Counted from the first letter of the stretch, positions 1 to 9,861 are shown. The stretch is 64,000 bases of DNA from Nitrospira sp. (GCA_018242765.1 JAFEBH010000011.1:62001-126000); one strand, 5' to 3'. Made by a program: numbers and translations. Notes: a model not told the origin generated them from the sequence alone.

Positions 1-1837
1 GTTGGCCATACCACTGTCCGTTCACTGATTGAGGGCCGGCCGGTGCAGCGTGGGCAGCGGCATAGATTCCGGGTAAGAGATGGTCCATGGCAATGCGAGT
101 CGGCGAAGCCCCAGGGCTGGCCGCACTTCCTCTAAGCAGCCAATCTCCATAGGGCTGGCCATCACCATAAGAAAAATAGCCGCTCATGACGGTTTCAGGC
201 ACATTGTGGTATCGCTTCCAGGCTTCGTATTGGAGGCGTGGCACATAGACATCGCCTCTCCCTTCCGGGGATGTCTCTTGCGAATCGCCTATCAAGGCAA
301 GCCGAACGGTGCGCGTCTGTGCCTGTGCCCAAAGGCCGGAGAACCGAGCCGGTGATTGGGTGTAGGAGTGTTCGACTTGGTCAAAAGGTAAGAGTGTGGT
401 CGGCGACGGGGGCGTCGGGGGAGGGACACCCGGCGGTGATCCGGTTTGTGACCCGTTTTTCTTTCCATGCCGCGCGATCATTTCCTCGACTGTGACGATC
501 TCGATCTTCCCTTCATTTCGTAGCTTGACGAGATAGTCGGCAATCGCAGGGAAGTCCTGATCATACCGTTGCCACTCTAACCCAAGTTGCTCACCGTATT
601 TCACGGCATGATCGATTGCCGCGATGACTTCTTCTACTGAACGAGCGTCACCAGAGACAGACCAGAGGTTGTAGGGATTAGTGAGACCACCATAGAGTGA
701 CCGTCCGGTATTGTCCGAAAAACTGTTGCCGCTGTAGGCGGCCACTATGTTGCGTTTCGCCAGCTCGGCATCGAGCGCGGCGTTGTGCTTGGCGTCTTCG
801 TAGCACCAGAAGATCGGGCGTTGGTAGCCCAATTTCTGTAGGTCAGCGAGGTGCCTATCCATATCGGCGGCGGCACTTTCAAGTGTGTGGAAATCTATGT
901 AGTTGAGCCCCTCCGTCGACTCCCCCCCAATGGTCCATCCGGCCGTCACCATCTCCTGCAACTGCGTATTGGTGAATCCTCCTTCCAATACTACGCGCCC
1001 GGGATCCTTGAGACTTTCCGTGACCGGGCAATAGGAGCCGATGAGGTTTCGCTTTTTGGCTTCGGGGAACAGGTGGGTATAAACACTGGCGAAGTTGTTC
1101 TCGCCCCAGATATTGATATGGGGTTTTGCATAATAGCCATACATAAGATCGCTGAAGTAGTACGTTCCTGACTTATTGGGCAAGACATCGATGACAATTC
1201 GGAAGGTCGTAAAAACCTGGGTCATCGCTGCCTCGCCGACATTGTTGACCTGGTCGCCTGCTTGCCACGTGATGGGATTCCATCCGTCCATCATTCGTTG
1301 TCCGATGAGGTTTCTCCACCAGTGGAAGATGAAATATCGAGAGAAGCTGGGGTTTGTCGCGACTTCCAAGGTCATGGCCGTCGAAACGTCGATTGACGGC
1401 TGATACCAGAAGAACCCGAAATTGCCGAGTCCCTGAAGCGGACGGTCTTCCATATCGACCACGATCTGGATTTTCCCGCCGCTAGCTCCGCCGGTGCAAA
1501 CCGCCTTGATATAGTGGACGGTCGTGCTTCCTCCAAACGGTGCATGCGGAGGCAATGTGTTGTGGTCATTTACCTGACTCAGATCACAGCTCGCCGTGTC
1601 GCTCGTGAGTCTCGGCCAATTATTGATCGATTCACGCCCTTGGGTTGGGCTCGACCCGTCAGACCGCCAGAGGACTTGATGGGGGGTGACGAAGGAGTTG
1701 GCCGATTGGCCACCACTCGCCGGTTGAGCGGTCGGTGTCAGATTCTCCTGTCCACTGCAAGAGAGGAGACTACTGATGATCAGAGAGGCAACAGCTATCC
1801 GCTGGGTCGTATGTCGCTTAGTTCCGTACCCGTGCAT
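1..1837 (-). CDS. NodB-like polysaccharide deacetylase-fold lipoprotein (partial, runs off left edge)
   Basis: Read on the minus strand from ATG at 1837, one frame stays open through base 1, so about 612 residues are visible and the C-terminus lies outside the window. A GAGGTAG ribosome site sits just upstream. The N-terminus has a basic stretch, a hydrophobic core and the lipobox LLSC (Cys about residue 22), indicating an exported, lipid-anchored protein. The first ~200 residues (VLWRSDGS onward) look like a beta-rich N-terminal domain. The middle has the order of a NodB/polysaccharide deacetylase barrel: a strand with ASVYTHLFPEAKKRN, then QLQEMVTAGWTIGGES, then IDHAVKYGEQLGLEWQRYD and KIEIVTVEEM. 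The Asp-Asp and His-x3-His metal ligands of active deacetylases are not obvious, so activity is doubtful. After a proline-rich linker (PPGVPPPTPP) a further C-terminal domain begins. It is divergent from the EPS operon and probably modifies or binds that polysaccharide. Fold call moderate, function uncertain. Confidence 0.62.
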   Translation of the reverse strand, partial: MHGYGTKRHTTQRIAVASLIISSLLSCSGQENLTPTAQPASGGQSANSFVTPHQVLWRSDGSSPTQGRESINNWPRLTSDTASCDLSQVNDHNTLPPHAPFGGSTTVHYIKAVCTGGASGGKIQIVVDMEDRPLQGLGNFGFFWYQPSIDVSTAMTLEVATNPSFSRYFIFHWWRNLIGQRMMDGWNPITWQAGDQVNNVGEAAMTQVFTTFRIVIDVLPNKSGTYYFSDLMYGYYAKPHINIWGENNFASVYTHLFPEAKKRNLIGSYCPVTESLKDPGRVVLEGGFTNTQLQEMVTAGWTIGGESTEGLNYIDFHTLESAAADMDRHLADLQKLGYQRPIFWCYEDAKHNAALDAELAKRNIVAAYSGNSFSDNTGRSLYGGLTNPYNLWSVSGDARSVEEVIAAIDHAVKYGEQLGLEWQRYDQDFPAIADYLVKLRNEGKIEIVTVEEMIARHGKKNGSQTGSPPGVPPPTPPSPTTLLPFDQVEHSYTQSPARFSGLWAQAQTRTVRLALIGDSQETSPEGRGDVYVPRLQYEAWKRYHNVPETVMSGYFSYGDGQPYGDWLLRGSAASPGASPTRIAMDHLLPGIYAAAHAAPAGPQSVNGQWYGQ

Positions 1838-1931
1838 GACCTACCTCACTGACAGGATTTTCAGCCCCAGATGATCAACCGTCGTTTTTCGTATCACATG
1901 ACTAACCAAAAATCTTCCAAGCAGCCCAGCA

Positions 1932-1958
1932 TTAACGATTTGTTAACACAGATTTGAG
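1932..1958 (+). promoter_or_regulatory. TTAAC-N6-TTAACACA direct-repeat element upstream of the EPS assembly operon
   Basis: Two TTAAC copies start at 1932 and 1943, an exact 11-bp period, followed by CACA, two bases and TTTGAG. The same arrangement occurs at 14830-14856 ahead of the exosortase unit. The 11-bp spacing is typical of OmpR/PhoB-family response-regulator sites. It lies between the divergent lipoprotein gene (start 1837) and the asparagine synthetase gene (start 2028). Function is inferred. Confidence 0.5.
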
Positions 1959-2027
1959 CAGCCTGTATCCAGGACGTGAACGGTACAGGGTACAGTGCAC
2001 GCTATCCGAGTGGAGGTTGGTCCTGTC

Positions 2028-3997
2028 ATGTGCGGAGTCGCCGGTATCGTCAGCGCACAACCCATGACGTCGCTGCAGCAGGAGCGGCTGTTGTACATGA
2101 GCGACGCGATGGTTCACCGAGGGCCGGACGGGGCCGGATCTTTACTTGGATCTCACGTCTCGCTGGCCATGCGTCGCTTGAGCATCATCGATCTGTCCGG
2201 TGGCTGGCAGCCCTTGTACAACGAGGACAAATCACTCGCATTGATCGCGAACGGAGAAATCTACAATTTTGTGGAACTCCGGTCTCAGTTGGAATCACAA
2301 GGGCATCGCTTCCGGTCACGCAGTGATGTCGAGGTGATCGTTCATCTGTATGAAGAATACGGCGAACGGTGCGTCGATTATCTTCGTGGCATGTTCGCCT
2401 TTGCTTTGTGGGATGAACGTCGAAAGAATGTATTCCTTGCCCGGGATCGGATGGGTGAAAAGCCCCTGTATCTCTTCGAACAGGGCGACACGCTCTACTT
2501 TGCCTCGGAACTGAAAGCCCTGCTTCGCGCAGGCGTCGTCGACTTTCAACTCGATCGTGAGGCGGTCTACCAATATTTCCACTTTCAGTATGTGCCCGAG
2601 CCGATGACCATGATCAAAGGGGTCCGCAAGCTTTCTGCCGGGACGGCACTGACGATCTCCATACATCCGTGGTCGTTGAGAGAGTCCCGGTATTGGAGAA
2701 TGGACGATGCACCTCGGCTGGACGACGACCCGGTCTCGACCATTCGAACCGAATTAGAGCGGGTGAGCGAACTGATCATGCGGTCCGATGTGCCGGTGGG
2801 TGTGGCCCTTAGCGGAGGGTTGGATTCAAGCGCCTTGGCGGCATTGGTTGCCAGAGCGTACCCGGGACGGCTGACTGCGTTCACGGTCGGATACGAGGGG
2901 CGTCCGAGGTTTGACGAGCGCCGGGAGGCCAAGGCCATAGCGGACTATCTATCGATTCCTGTCCATGAGGTTGAGATCAAGACGGAGGACATGGTCAATG
3001 CCTTTCCTTCGCTGGTCTGGCAGACCGATGATCCGATCGCCGACATTGCCGGCTACGGGTACAGCGCCGTTATGAGTACTGCTCACCAACATGGTGTTCC
3101 AGTTATGCTCTCGGGGCAGGGGGGGACGAGCTCTTTTGGGGGTATCCATGGGTGACCGATGCGCTCGGACAGACAATGAGAAAGGCCTGTTGGCAGTCGG
3201 AGGTACGACCGAAGTTCGGTCAGTATGTCAGCCTGAAGTGCCCATCGGTGAGGTCACGGTGGGATTTGTTCGACTGGTGCCGATCGGGAGCGGGACTGCG
3301 ATCCTCGTATCTCGAATATCTGCGGGATTTACAGAGTCCTCGTGAACGCATCATCTTCCACGAACAATCACCCTTATTTCGGACAATCCGTGATTCGGTT
3401 CCGTCGATCTTGACGGAGGAGTTCCTTGATTCCGTCTATGAGTTGGCCCTGTGGAAACCCTATACCGTCCCGCATCCTTGGTCGAGGCCGGACATTCTCT
3501 TTACTCGACTGCTTTGCGAGACGTATCTGGCTGAAAACGGAATCGCTCAGAACGATCGACTCAGTATGGCGTCCTCGGTCGAACTCAGACTGCCACTGGT
3601 GGACTTTAGGTTGGTGGAGACGGTGATCGGCCTGCGCAAAGCCTGTCCGGATCATGATCTTCCGCCAAAAGCCTGGTTCAAAGCAGCGGTGAAAGAGCTG
3701 GTTCCGGAGTGGCTTCTCCATCGGCGAAAGCGTGGGTTTCAACCGCCCGGGCGTGAATGGATGCAGGGTACCTGGGCTCGTTATGGCCATGCTCTTGAAG
3801 ATGGGCTGCTCGTTCAGCATTCCATTCTCAAGCCGGAAACGGCCCACGTAATGGCGAACCAGGCTCAACATGGCCCTTTGGCACAGCTCACCTTTACCGC
3901 ACTGGTGCTCGAGTACTGGTGTGCGGCCCAGACCGGCCACCGACCGGAATCTGTCTTCCGGTCCGTCACGCCTAGCCGATTGGTGTCACGATGCTGA
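2028..3997 (+). pseudogene. asnB: asparagine synthetase (glutamine-hydrolysing), exosortase-locus type; reading frame broken by one base
   Basis: Class II glutamine amidotransferase plus ATP-pyrophosphatase, as in AsnB. It would amidate aspartate or, in EPS loci, possibly a sugar or acid group. The start at 2028 is fixed by MCGVAGIV, which places the nucleophile Cys at position 2, and by TGGAGG 11 bases upstream. The PP-loop SGGLDSS is at residues 262-268. The frame runs to 3155, but a stretch of seven G at 3119-3125 shifts it. One more G would restore the conserved family motif SGQGGDELFWGY and join the second part (frame entering near 3126, ending 3997), which carries RLSMASSVELRLPLVD. Joined length would be about 656 residues, normal for the family. 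It is the first gene of the EPS operon, and its end overlaps the flippase start by 7 bases. It could be a homopolymer sequencing error, a true null or a slippage switch. All other motifs look intact, so error or recent change is favoured. Confidence 0.85.
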
Positions 3998-5346
3998 GTG
4001 CAACCATCTGGCGGCCCTGGTGGGGAAATCTGAAGGCCAATCTGAAAGAGCTGAGCCTACTCCGACAGATTCCGATCTACTCGGTCGCGTCCGGGGTCGT
4101 GATTCTGGCTGGTTTGGTACGTGAAATCGTCATCGCATCGACGTTCGGACTAAGCGGCGATCTGGACGTGTTGGTCGCAGTCATGGGGTTTCACCTACTA
4201 TTCGGTGTCCAGGTGGGGAACGCCATCGAACACGTCTTTGTCTCGAAGATGGCGTCCGAACATCGGGGCCATGTGAGGTCATTGATTACACGGACCTCCC
4301 TTGTTTTGATCTCGATGAATGTGGTCGCTCTCACACTGCTCCTGTTCGGGTCGAGATCAGTGCTCCAGGCTGTGTTTCCTGACTTCACCGTTGAACAATG
4401 CGAATCAGGGGTGCGGCTGATCAGAATCCTGCTGTTTCCGATCGTCTGTGCCGGATTAGCCGGACTTATGCGCGGTGGACTCTCGGTGAGGGGAAGCTTT
4501 CTGCCTGTCTTTCTCAGTGGGGCGGTCGTGTCGCTCTCTACGGTTGCCTCAGTGCTGCTGTTTGCCGATCGCTGGGGGATCGATGCCATGGTCTGGGGCT
4601 TCGCCGCAGGGCATTTCCTCGTGCTGCTGTGGTTCATCGCAGCGTTCAACAGAGTTTCTATTTCGGCCCCCACGATTGTCGCAGAGCCTCGCGCGGTCGG
4701 AATCAACGAGTTGTGGAGGCCGGTGCTTATCGTGCTGGTTGGGGAACTCCTCTTTCAGGCGGTTGCGATGACGGAGCGGAGTTTTGCCTCGAGCTTAGGT
4801 ACCGGCAAGATCGCCGCATTCTTTTACGCAGGATCGGTTGTAGCGGTGCCCTTGGCGCTGTTCACGGCGCCGGTCAACACGACGCTGTTCCCCAAGCTGG
4901 CGCGGGCGTTTCACGCCGGTTTCCGTGAGGGACGTCAAGTCTTGATCCGATATGGAGCGGTACTGTTCGGAGTGACGCTGCTGTGCAGTATGTTCATGGT
5001 TCTCGTCTCAGAACCCTTGATCAAGCTGGCGTTGGTGAGGGGGAAGTTTTCCACGGCCGACGCCAGGTTGACGGCCCATATCTTGTCGATACTGGTCTGG
5101 GGACTTCCGTTCGCGAGTTTGTACGGAGTGATTCGGAACTCATTTTATTCACTATCCGACTATCGAACGCCGATTGCGGGACATGGGATCCGGTGGGTGA
5201 CGCTGATTCTCTGGGGAGGCTCGCTGATTCCTCTCTTCGGAGTCGAGGGACTGGCTATGTCGTGCGTCGCGGCTCAAGTGACGGATACAAGCATGCTCGG
5301 CTGGTTGTTGCTCTGTCGCCTTGTCGCACTCTCCGAGGCAACATGA
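3991..5346 (+). CDS. MurJ/MviN-family lipid-linked oligosaccharide flippase
   Basis: A 451-residue polytopic membrane protein with many hydrophobic segments and the MVF/MurJ pattern: an N-terminal basic stretch, then SGVVILAGLVREIVIASTFG, and a central GKIAAFFYAGSVVAVPLALF segment typical of the MurJ core. It is somewhat shorter than housekeeping MurJ (about 510). Its position between the asparagine synthetase gene and a Wzy-like gene suggests it acts as the Wzx-type flippase moving undecaprenyl-linked repeat units across the inner membrane, rather than lipid II. The start overlaps the end of the upstream gene, and the stop overlaps the next start in an ATGA, so translation is probably coupled. 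The MurJ versus Wzx role cannot be separated from sequence alone. Confidence 0.8.
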   Translation: MLSATIWRPWWGNLKANLKELSLLRQIPIYSVASGVVILAGLVREIVIASTFGLSGDLDVLVAVMGFHLLFGVQVGNAIEHVFVSKMASEHRGHVRSLITRTSLVLISMNVVALTLLLFGSRSVLQAVFPDFTVEQCESGVRLIRILLFPIVCAGLAGLMRGGLSVRGSFLPVFLSGAVVSLSTVASVLLFADRWGIDAMVWGFAAGHFLVLLWFIAAFNRVSISAPTIVAEPRAVGINELWRPVLIVLVGELLFQAVAMTERSFASSLGTGKIAAFFYAGSVVAVPLALFTAPVNTTLFPKLARAFHAGFREGRQVLIRYGAVLFGVTLLCSMFMVLVSEPLIKLALVRGKFSTADARLTAHILSILVWGLPFASLYGVIRNSFYSLSDYRTPIAGHGIRWVTLILWGGSLIPLFGVEGLAMSCVAAQVTDTSMLGWLLLCRLVALSEAT

Positions 5347-6638
5347 CTGCGTTGGCCGAGAGAGACGAGCTGTTTGTTGAGGGTGATCGGCACACGTGGG
5401 TCGGCCTCGTCTTGGGTCTTTGGCTGACCGGAGTCTTTGTCGGATCGCTGTTCGGAAACGTCGAAGGTCGTCGAAACCACACTTATGAGGCGATCATGCT
5501 CGCATCGATCTTGTGGCCGTCCGGGTATTTTTTGTTCAGCCGAAGTCGCTTTGTTCCCGGGGGGTTCAACCCAGGAACCATCGCGTCGCTCATCCTGTTC
5601 GGCCTCTTCTGCGGGCTCTCGTCGTTCGTCAGTCACGCGCCCCTCGAATCAGTGCAGTATACCGTTCTTACGATTCTGACCATTGTGGTGGTCTTGCAAT
5701 TCAATACCAGCTTGAACGCGGCACAATATGAGACGGGGATGAAGGTCTATGCCCTGCTTGGGAGTGTCCTGGTCTGCGGATTTGCGCTGTACGACCATGC
5801 TCCCGGCGTTCGACTCGGAGGCGGTAAGGGGATCCTCAATCCGGCGGCCTTTGCGCTGATCACGGCATCCGTCTTTCTCACCGCCATGATCATCAGGCGG
5901 ATGATCGTACGGATTCCGATTCTCATCGCGATGGGCACCGTGATCTATCTGACCGGCGCCAGGGCTTCGGCTGTGGCTGTGCTGATCGGGCTTGCAGTCA
6001 CGCTCGTTGCGCGTCGACGGATTGCTCAAGCGAGTGGGTATACGGTCTTGTTCTTGTGCATCTTCGTTGGAGGGGCGTTAGCAGCGTATTACGGTGACGC
6101 AGTGCTGAGGGGCGTCTCCGACTTCTTTGCGATTCAGGACCGCCACCGCGGTCTCGAATCGGGCGGCTCCGGCCGCCTTGAGACTTGGAAAGCCACGTGG
6201 AATCTGTTTCTGGCCAATCCGATTCTCGGCGTAGGGTTTCGAGCTCATGAAACGGTGTTGAAGGTCAACACGTCGGCGCATAACGGGTACCTGGCGCTGC
6301 TGGCGGAAATCGGGTTGATCGGGTTTGTGTCCGTCCTATTCGCAACGGTTTCAGGAATGAGGAACATCTGGCGGAGAAATCAAGACCATTCTCAGACGTT
6401 CAGCTACAGCGTCCTTCTAGGGCTGGCATGCGGATACTTCGTACTCGCGATGTTCGAACGGTACTTCATCAATACGGGAAACCCGACATCGTTATTGTTC
6501 CTGCTGAGCATTCTTGGTCCAACATATTCATATAACGAATCGGCATCAGAGCAGGTCATCGGTGAAGATGACGAGGTCGGAGCAGAAACAGACAGCCCCG
6601 GATTTGCAGATGACGATTTACTTCAGGCACGAATCTGA
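5343..6638 (+). CDS. O-antigen ligase/polymerase-like membrane protein (Wzy/WaaL family)
   Basis: A 431-residue polytopic membrane protein; the start is the ATG in the ATGA overlap with the flippase gene. It has roughly ten hydrophobic helices and the large external loop before the last helices that defines the Wzy_C/O-antigen ligase family. In that loop, GVGFRAHETVL is followed by SAHNGYLALLAEIGLIGF. His313 in the SAHN motif is the residue conserved in this family. It would polymerise EPS repeat units on the periplasmic face, or attach the chain to an acceptor. The C-terminal ~30 residues after the last helix are acidic and polar. Polymerase or ligase cannot be decided from sequence. Confidence 0.8.
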   Translation: MTALAERDELFVEGDRHTWVGLVLGLWLTGVFVGSLFGNVEGRRNHTYEAIMLASILWPSGYFLFSRSRFVPGGFNPGTIASLILFGLFCGLSSFVSHAPLESVQYTVLTILTIVVVLQFNTSLNAAQYETGMKVYALLGSVLVCGFALYDHAPGVRLGGGKGILNPAAFALITASVFLTAMIIRRMIVRIPILIAMGTVIYLTGARASAVAVLIGLAVTLVARRRIAQASGYTVLFLCIFVGGALAAYYGDAVLRGVSDFFAIQDRHRGLESGGSGRLETWKATWNLFLANPILGVGFRAHETVLKVNTSAHNGYLALLAEIGLIGFVSVLFATVSGMRNIWRRNQDHSQTFSYSVLLGLACGYFVLAMFERYFINTGNPTSLLFLLSILGPTYSYNESASEQVIGEDDEVGAETDSPGFADDDLLQARI

Positions 6639-6651
6639 TGCGACTTCCATG

Positions 6652-7899
6652 ATGAGTGACGTCAAAAAAGATAGAAGGCCTCTCGTCATGCTCCAGCAAG
6701 CCTGCATTCCACATTACCGGCGGCACCTCTATGACGCGCTGGGGACTGATCCTCGATTTCAGTTTCAGCTGTTAGCTGACCCAGGTGCGGTTGTCCCTTT
6801 TCTTCCGCTCGCTGAAGCACCGAGACAGTGTGAATTCCAGGCCGCCACGCAATACGTTATCAGACTTCCCTATGGCTTCTCACTATCGTGGCAACCGACT
6901 GTGTTGTCTGCGGTGCTGCGGAGACGTCCGGATCTCATCGTCGCGCAGGGGAGTCCTTACGACCTGACTGCTTGGATGTTGACAATAGCCGGTAGAATCA
7001 TAGGGGTACCCGTCCTGCTCTGGACGCATGGACTTCAGGGAGATGAGTCGGGGGTGAAGTGGACGGTTCGGGCACTGTTGTACAGACTATCGCGCGGCCT
7101 ATTGCTTTATGGCGATCACGCGAAGCAGCTCTTGATTTCCAAGGGACTCGCTGCGGATCGATTGCACGTGATCTATAACTCCTTGGACAATGCAGAACAA
7201 TCAGCGGTGTCTGAACGCATCACGTCCGCGGATTGTGAGCGATTCCGTCGTTCGCTCGGCATCGGAGCCGATGAGCGGGCGATCTCCTTTACCGGTCGGC
7301 TCCAGCCGGTGAAGCGCTTGCCATGGCTCCTGCAAGCGCTGAACCTCGTCGTGAGTGAAGGCAAGAACGTTCATCTCCTGTTGGTTGGTGAGGGAAGCGA
7401 TCGTCCGCAATTGGAATCTCTCGCGAACGAGTTAGGACTCAACAGATTGGTCCATTTTCTGGGAGCAATGTACGACGAGTCTCGACTCGGTCTCGTCCTC
7501 TCCGCCAGCGATCTCGCGGTTGTTCCATCGGGTGCCGGTCTCTCGGTCATGCACGCGCTCGCGTACGGCACGCCCGTGTTGCTTCATGATCACGTTGAGG
7601 AACATTTTCCGGAGTGGGAGGCGGTGCAAGATGGAGAAACCGGATGGTTTTATCGGAACGGCGATCTGTCGGATTGTGCGCGGAAGATCGTCGACGCGTT
7701 ATTTCCGAAACCGCAAAAACCGACGATGGTCTCGGCCTGTCGGGCGATGATCACTCGTCGATACAACTCAGGCACGCACGCCGCGTTGTTCATCGATGCC
7801 ATTGCCAAATATTGCCCTCTTCCATCTCCCGGCGAAACCGAGCAAGCGTGCTCGGAAACTGTTTCACGGTCGGTACAACTTGAACATTCCGTAAGGTAA
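6652..7899 (+). CDS. GT4-type glycosyltransferase
   Basis: A GT-B fold glycosyltransferase of about 415 residues. The N-terminal domain begins RPLVMLQQACIPHYRRHLYD and includes VLLWTHGLQGDE. The C-terminal nucleotide-sugar domain has ISFTGRLQPVKRLPWLLQAL, HLLLVGEGSDRPQLE and SVMHALAYGTPVLLHD, the usual group 1 (GT4) landmarks. The open frame extends upstream to 6514, but that part overlaps the Wzy-like gene. ATG codons at 6649 and 6652 just before the conserved start are more likely; 6652 is chosen. It would add one sugar to the lipid-linked repeat unit at the inner membrane. The donor sugar cannot be read from sequence. Confidence 0.85.
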   Translation: MSDVKKDRRPLVMLQQACIPHYRRHLYDALGTDPRFQFQLLADPGAVVPFLPLAEAPRQCEFQAATQYVIRLPYGFSLSWQPTVLSAVLRRRPDLIVAQGSPYDLTAWMLTIAGRIIGVPVLLWTHGLQGDESGVKWTVRALLYRLSRGLLLYGDHAKQLLISKGLAADRLHVIYNSLDNAEQSAVSERITSADCERFRRSLGIGADERAISFTGRLQPVKRLPWLLQALNLVVSEGKNVHLLLVGEGSDRPQLESLANELGLNRLVHFLGAMYDESRLGLVLSASDLAVVPSGAGLSVMHALAYGTPVLLHDHVEEHFPEWEAVQDGETGWFYRNGDLSDCARKIVDALFPKPQKPTMVSACRAMITRRYNSGTHAALFIDAIAKYCPLPSPGETEQACSETVSRSVQLEHSVR

Positions 7900-7906
7900 A
7901 CAGGCG

Positions 7907-8713
7907 ATGCTCCTTCTCAAACAGGCACAGGCACTGTACAGACGGGTCGGGCAACATGTCGCGCAGAGCAAGTTAGGCCGACTCAGGGATGCGGCCGCGC
8001 CGACACATGAAAAGATCGGAACCGGCTATGGCGGATGGTTCGTGCCCTGTGGACTCTTGGGTCCTGAGTCGCTGTGCTATGGGGTCGGTGCCGGTGAAGA
8101 CATCAGTTTCGAGATCGATCTCATCAATCGGTACGGGTGTGAAGTTCACAGTTTCGACCCGACGCCGAGGGCGCAACGGCATGTGGAACTTCTACGGGCC
8201 AATACGGCTGATCGTGTTCCAACTGCCATCAACAATGAAGCGGGCATATTTTACAAGACCGATGTGGCGTGCATGGATCGATTGCGGTTCCATCCTCTCG
8301 GTTTGTGGAGCGAAGACCGTACGATGCGTTTCTATGTGCCGGAGGATCCGGCGCATGTATCGCACTCGATCGTCAACTTGCAGCGCACGAGCGACTATTT
8401 TGAAGCCAGCTGCAGAACGCTCCGAACCGTGATGCAGATGCTCGGCCATTCGGAGTTAGCCCTGCTCAAGCTCGATGTTGAAGGTGCGGAATATGAAATT
8501 CTGGCCTCCATGCTGGCGAGTGACGTCCGACCGTCTGTGCTCTGCGTCGAATTCGATGAAGGATATCGCCCTTTAGACGACGACTACTTGTCCCGTATCC
8601 AGACAATGGTGGTTCGAGTCAAATCCGGTGGCTATCGATTGACCTACATCGATGGGTGGAACACGACATTCATCCACCGCCGTGCAAGTGCGCGAAACGT
8701 GGGGAACTCATGA
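7907..8713 (+). CDS. FkbM-family SAM-dependent methyltransferase
   Basis: 268 residues. The SAM-binding region begins LCYGVGAGEDISFEIDLIN and continues with CEVHSFDPTPRAQRHVE. The FkbM hallmark LLKLDVEGAEYEIL is near the C-terminal third. FkbM proteins methylate hydroxyl groups, often on sugars, so in this operon it probably O-methylates a residue of the EPS repeat unit. The stop overlaps the next start (ATGA), and the gap to the upstream gene is 7 bases, so it is co-translated with both. The ribosome site is weak, which fits coupling. Confidence 0.87.
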   Translation: MLLLKQAQALYRRVGQHVAQSKLGRLRDAAAPTHEKIGTGYGGWFVPCGLLGPESLCYGVGAGEDISFEIDLINRYGCEVHSFDPTPRAQRHVELLRANTADRVPTAINNEAGIFYKTDVACMDRLRFHPLGLWSEDRTMRFYVPEDPAHVSHSIVNLQRTSDYFEASCRTLRTVMQMLGHSELALLKLDVEGAEYEILASMLASDVRPSVLCVEFDEGYRPLDDDYLSRIQTMVVRVKSGGYRLTYIDGWNTTFIHRRASARNVGNS

Positions 8714-9861
8714 ATGTGGGAATGGTGGCTGCCTCCGTCTCTCGAACCGGGGGGGGGATTTATGAAGTCGTGCGTCGGAGTGCACTGGAACTGCATCGGC
8801 GAGGAAATTGTGTCAGCGTATTCGGGTTGACCGACGAGTGTTTCGAAGAAGATCGTGAGACGTGGAGTCCCCTCAATATCAACGTGTTTCGTCACAGGGG
8901 ATACAAACCGTTCGGGTACGCGCCGGATCTGCTTCCGGCGCTCCGCACTGCGGCTCCTGACATCTTGCACAATCATGGCTTGTGGATGTACCCCTCGGTG
9001 GCCTCGGTCAAGTGGGCGAAGCTCACCAAGAAGCCGTACATCGTCAGCACGCATGGGATGCTGGACTCCTGGGCGATCGGGCACTCGTACTGGAAGAAGC
9101 GGATCGCCGGTGTGATGTATGAACATCGTCATCTCGAGAACGCTGCGTGCCTTCATGCACTCTGTGCACCGGAAGCGGATGCGATTCGTCGCTATGGGCT
9201 CGCGACTCCGGTATGCGTGATTCCGTGCGGTGTCGACCTGCCGTTGTTGAGCGTGAGCCCCTCCGCACAGAGGGAAAGAGTTCTGCTTTTTCTCGGGCGC
9301 CTGCATCCCAAGAAGGGGCTTATCAACTTATTGGCAGCGTGGCGGGAGCTGCGGCAGGAGGCTCGTTCCACTGCTGCGGAGTGGGCGCTCTGGATTGCCG
9401 GATGGGATCAAGGAAATCATGAGGCGGACTTGCGGCGGTATTGCGTCGATCAGAGACTGCAGGCCTCAGTCCGATTCCTCGGCCCGAAGTTCGGGCATGA
9501 GAAGGAATCCGTCCTTCGGTCGGCGGCGGCCTTTGTGCTGCCGTCCTACAGCGAGGGGTTGCCCGTCAGTGTGCTGGAGGCGTGGTCCTATGGGTTACCG
9601 GTCATGATGACGAAAGCCTGCAATCTCCCTCAAGGGTTTGAAGCCGGAGCCGCCTTGTGTATCGATACGACAGCATCGGGAATCATGCAAGGTCTGAGGT
9701 CGCTTATGGCGATGTCGAGCGGAGAGCGATCAATAATGGGGTCCCGAGGGAGGCGACTCGTGGAGGACGAATTTTCGTGGGCCTCACATGCAGAACGCAT
9801 GTCCTCTGTGTACTCCTGGATGAGCGGAGAGAGAGACAAACCGGAATGCGTTCTTCTCTAA
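8710..9861 (+). CDS. GT4-type glycosyltransferase
   Basis: 383 residues from ATG 8710 in an ATGA overlap. The N-terminal end MNVGMVAASVSRTGGG is a typical GT-B opening, with DILHNHGLWMYPS and YIVSTHGMLDSWA in the acceptor domain. The donor domain has LLFLGRLHPKKGLINLLAAW and PSYSEGLPVSVLEAWSYGLP, including the E-x7-E signature of retaining GT4 enzymes. An upstream in-frame extension to 8656 would lie inside the FkbM gene and is rejected. It would transfer a hexose or similar sugar in EPS repeat-unit assembly; the substrate is unknown. Confidence 0.87.
   Translation: MNVGMVAASVSRTGGGIYEVVRRSALELHRRGNCVSVFGLTDECFEEDRETWSPLNINVFRHRGYKPFGYAPDLLPALRTAAPDILHNHGLWMYPSVASVKWAKLTKKPYIVSTHGMLDSWAIGHSYWKKRIAGVMYEHRHLENAACLHALCAPEADAIRRYGLATPVCVIPCGVDLPLLSVSPSAQRERVLLFLGRLHPKKGLINLLAAWRELRQEARSTAAEWALWIAGWDQGNHEADLRRYCVDQRLQASVRFLGPKFGHEKESVLRSAAAFVLPSYSEGLPVSVLEAWSYGLPVMMTKACNLPQGFEAGAALCIDTTASGIMQGLRSLMAMSSGERSIMGSRGRRLVEDEFSWASHAERMSSVYSWMSGERDKPECVLL

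Noticed and set aside
4983..5342. Upstream extension of the Wzy-like protein
   Set aside because: It lies wholly inside the flippase frame; the ATGA-coupled ATG at 5343 gives a family-like start.
8644..9306. 220-residue minus-strand open frame inside a glycosyltransferase gene
   Set aside because: Antisense shadow of a GT4 gene with all motifs.
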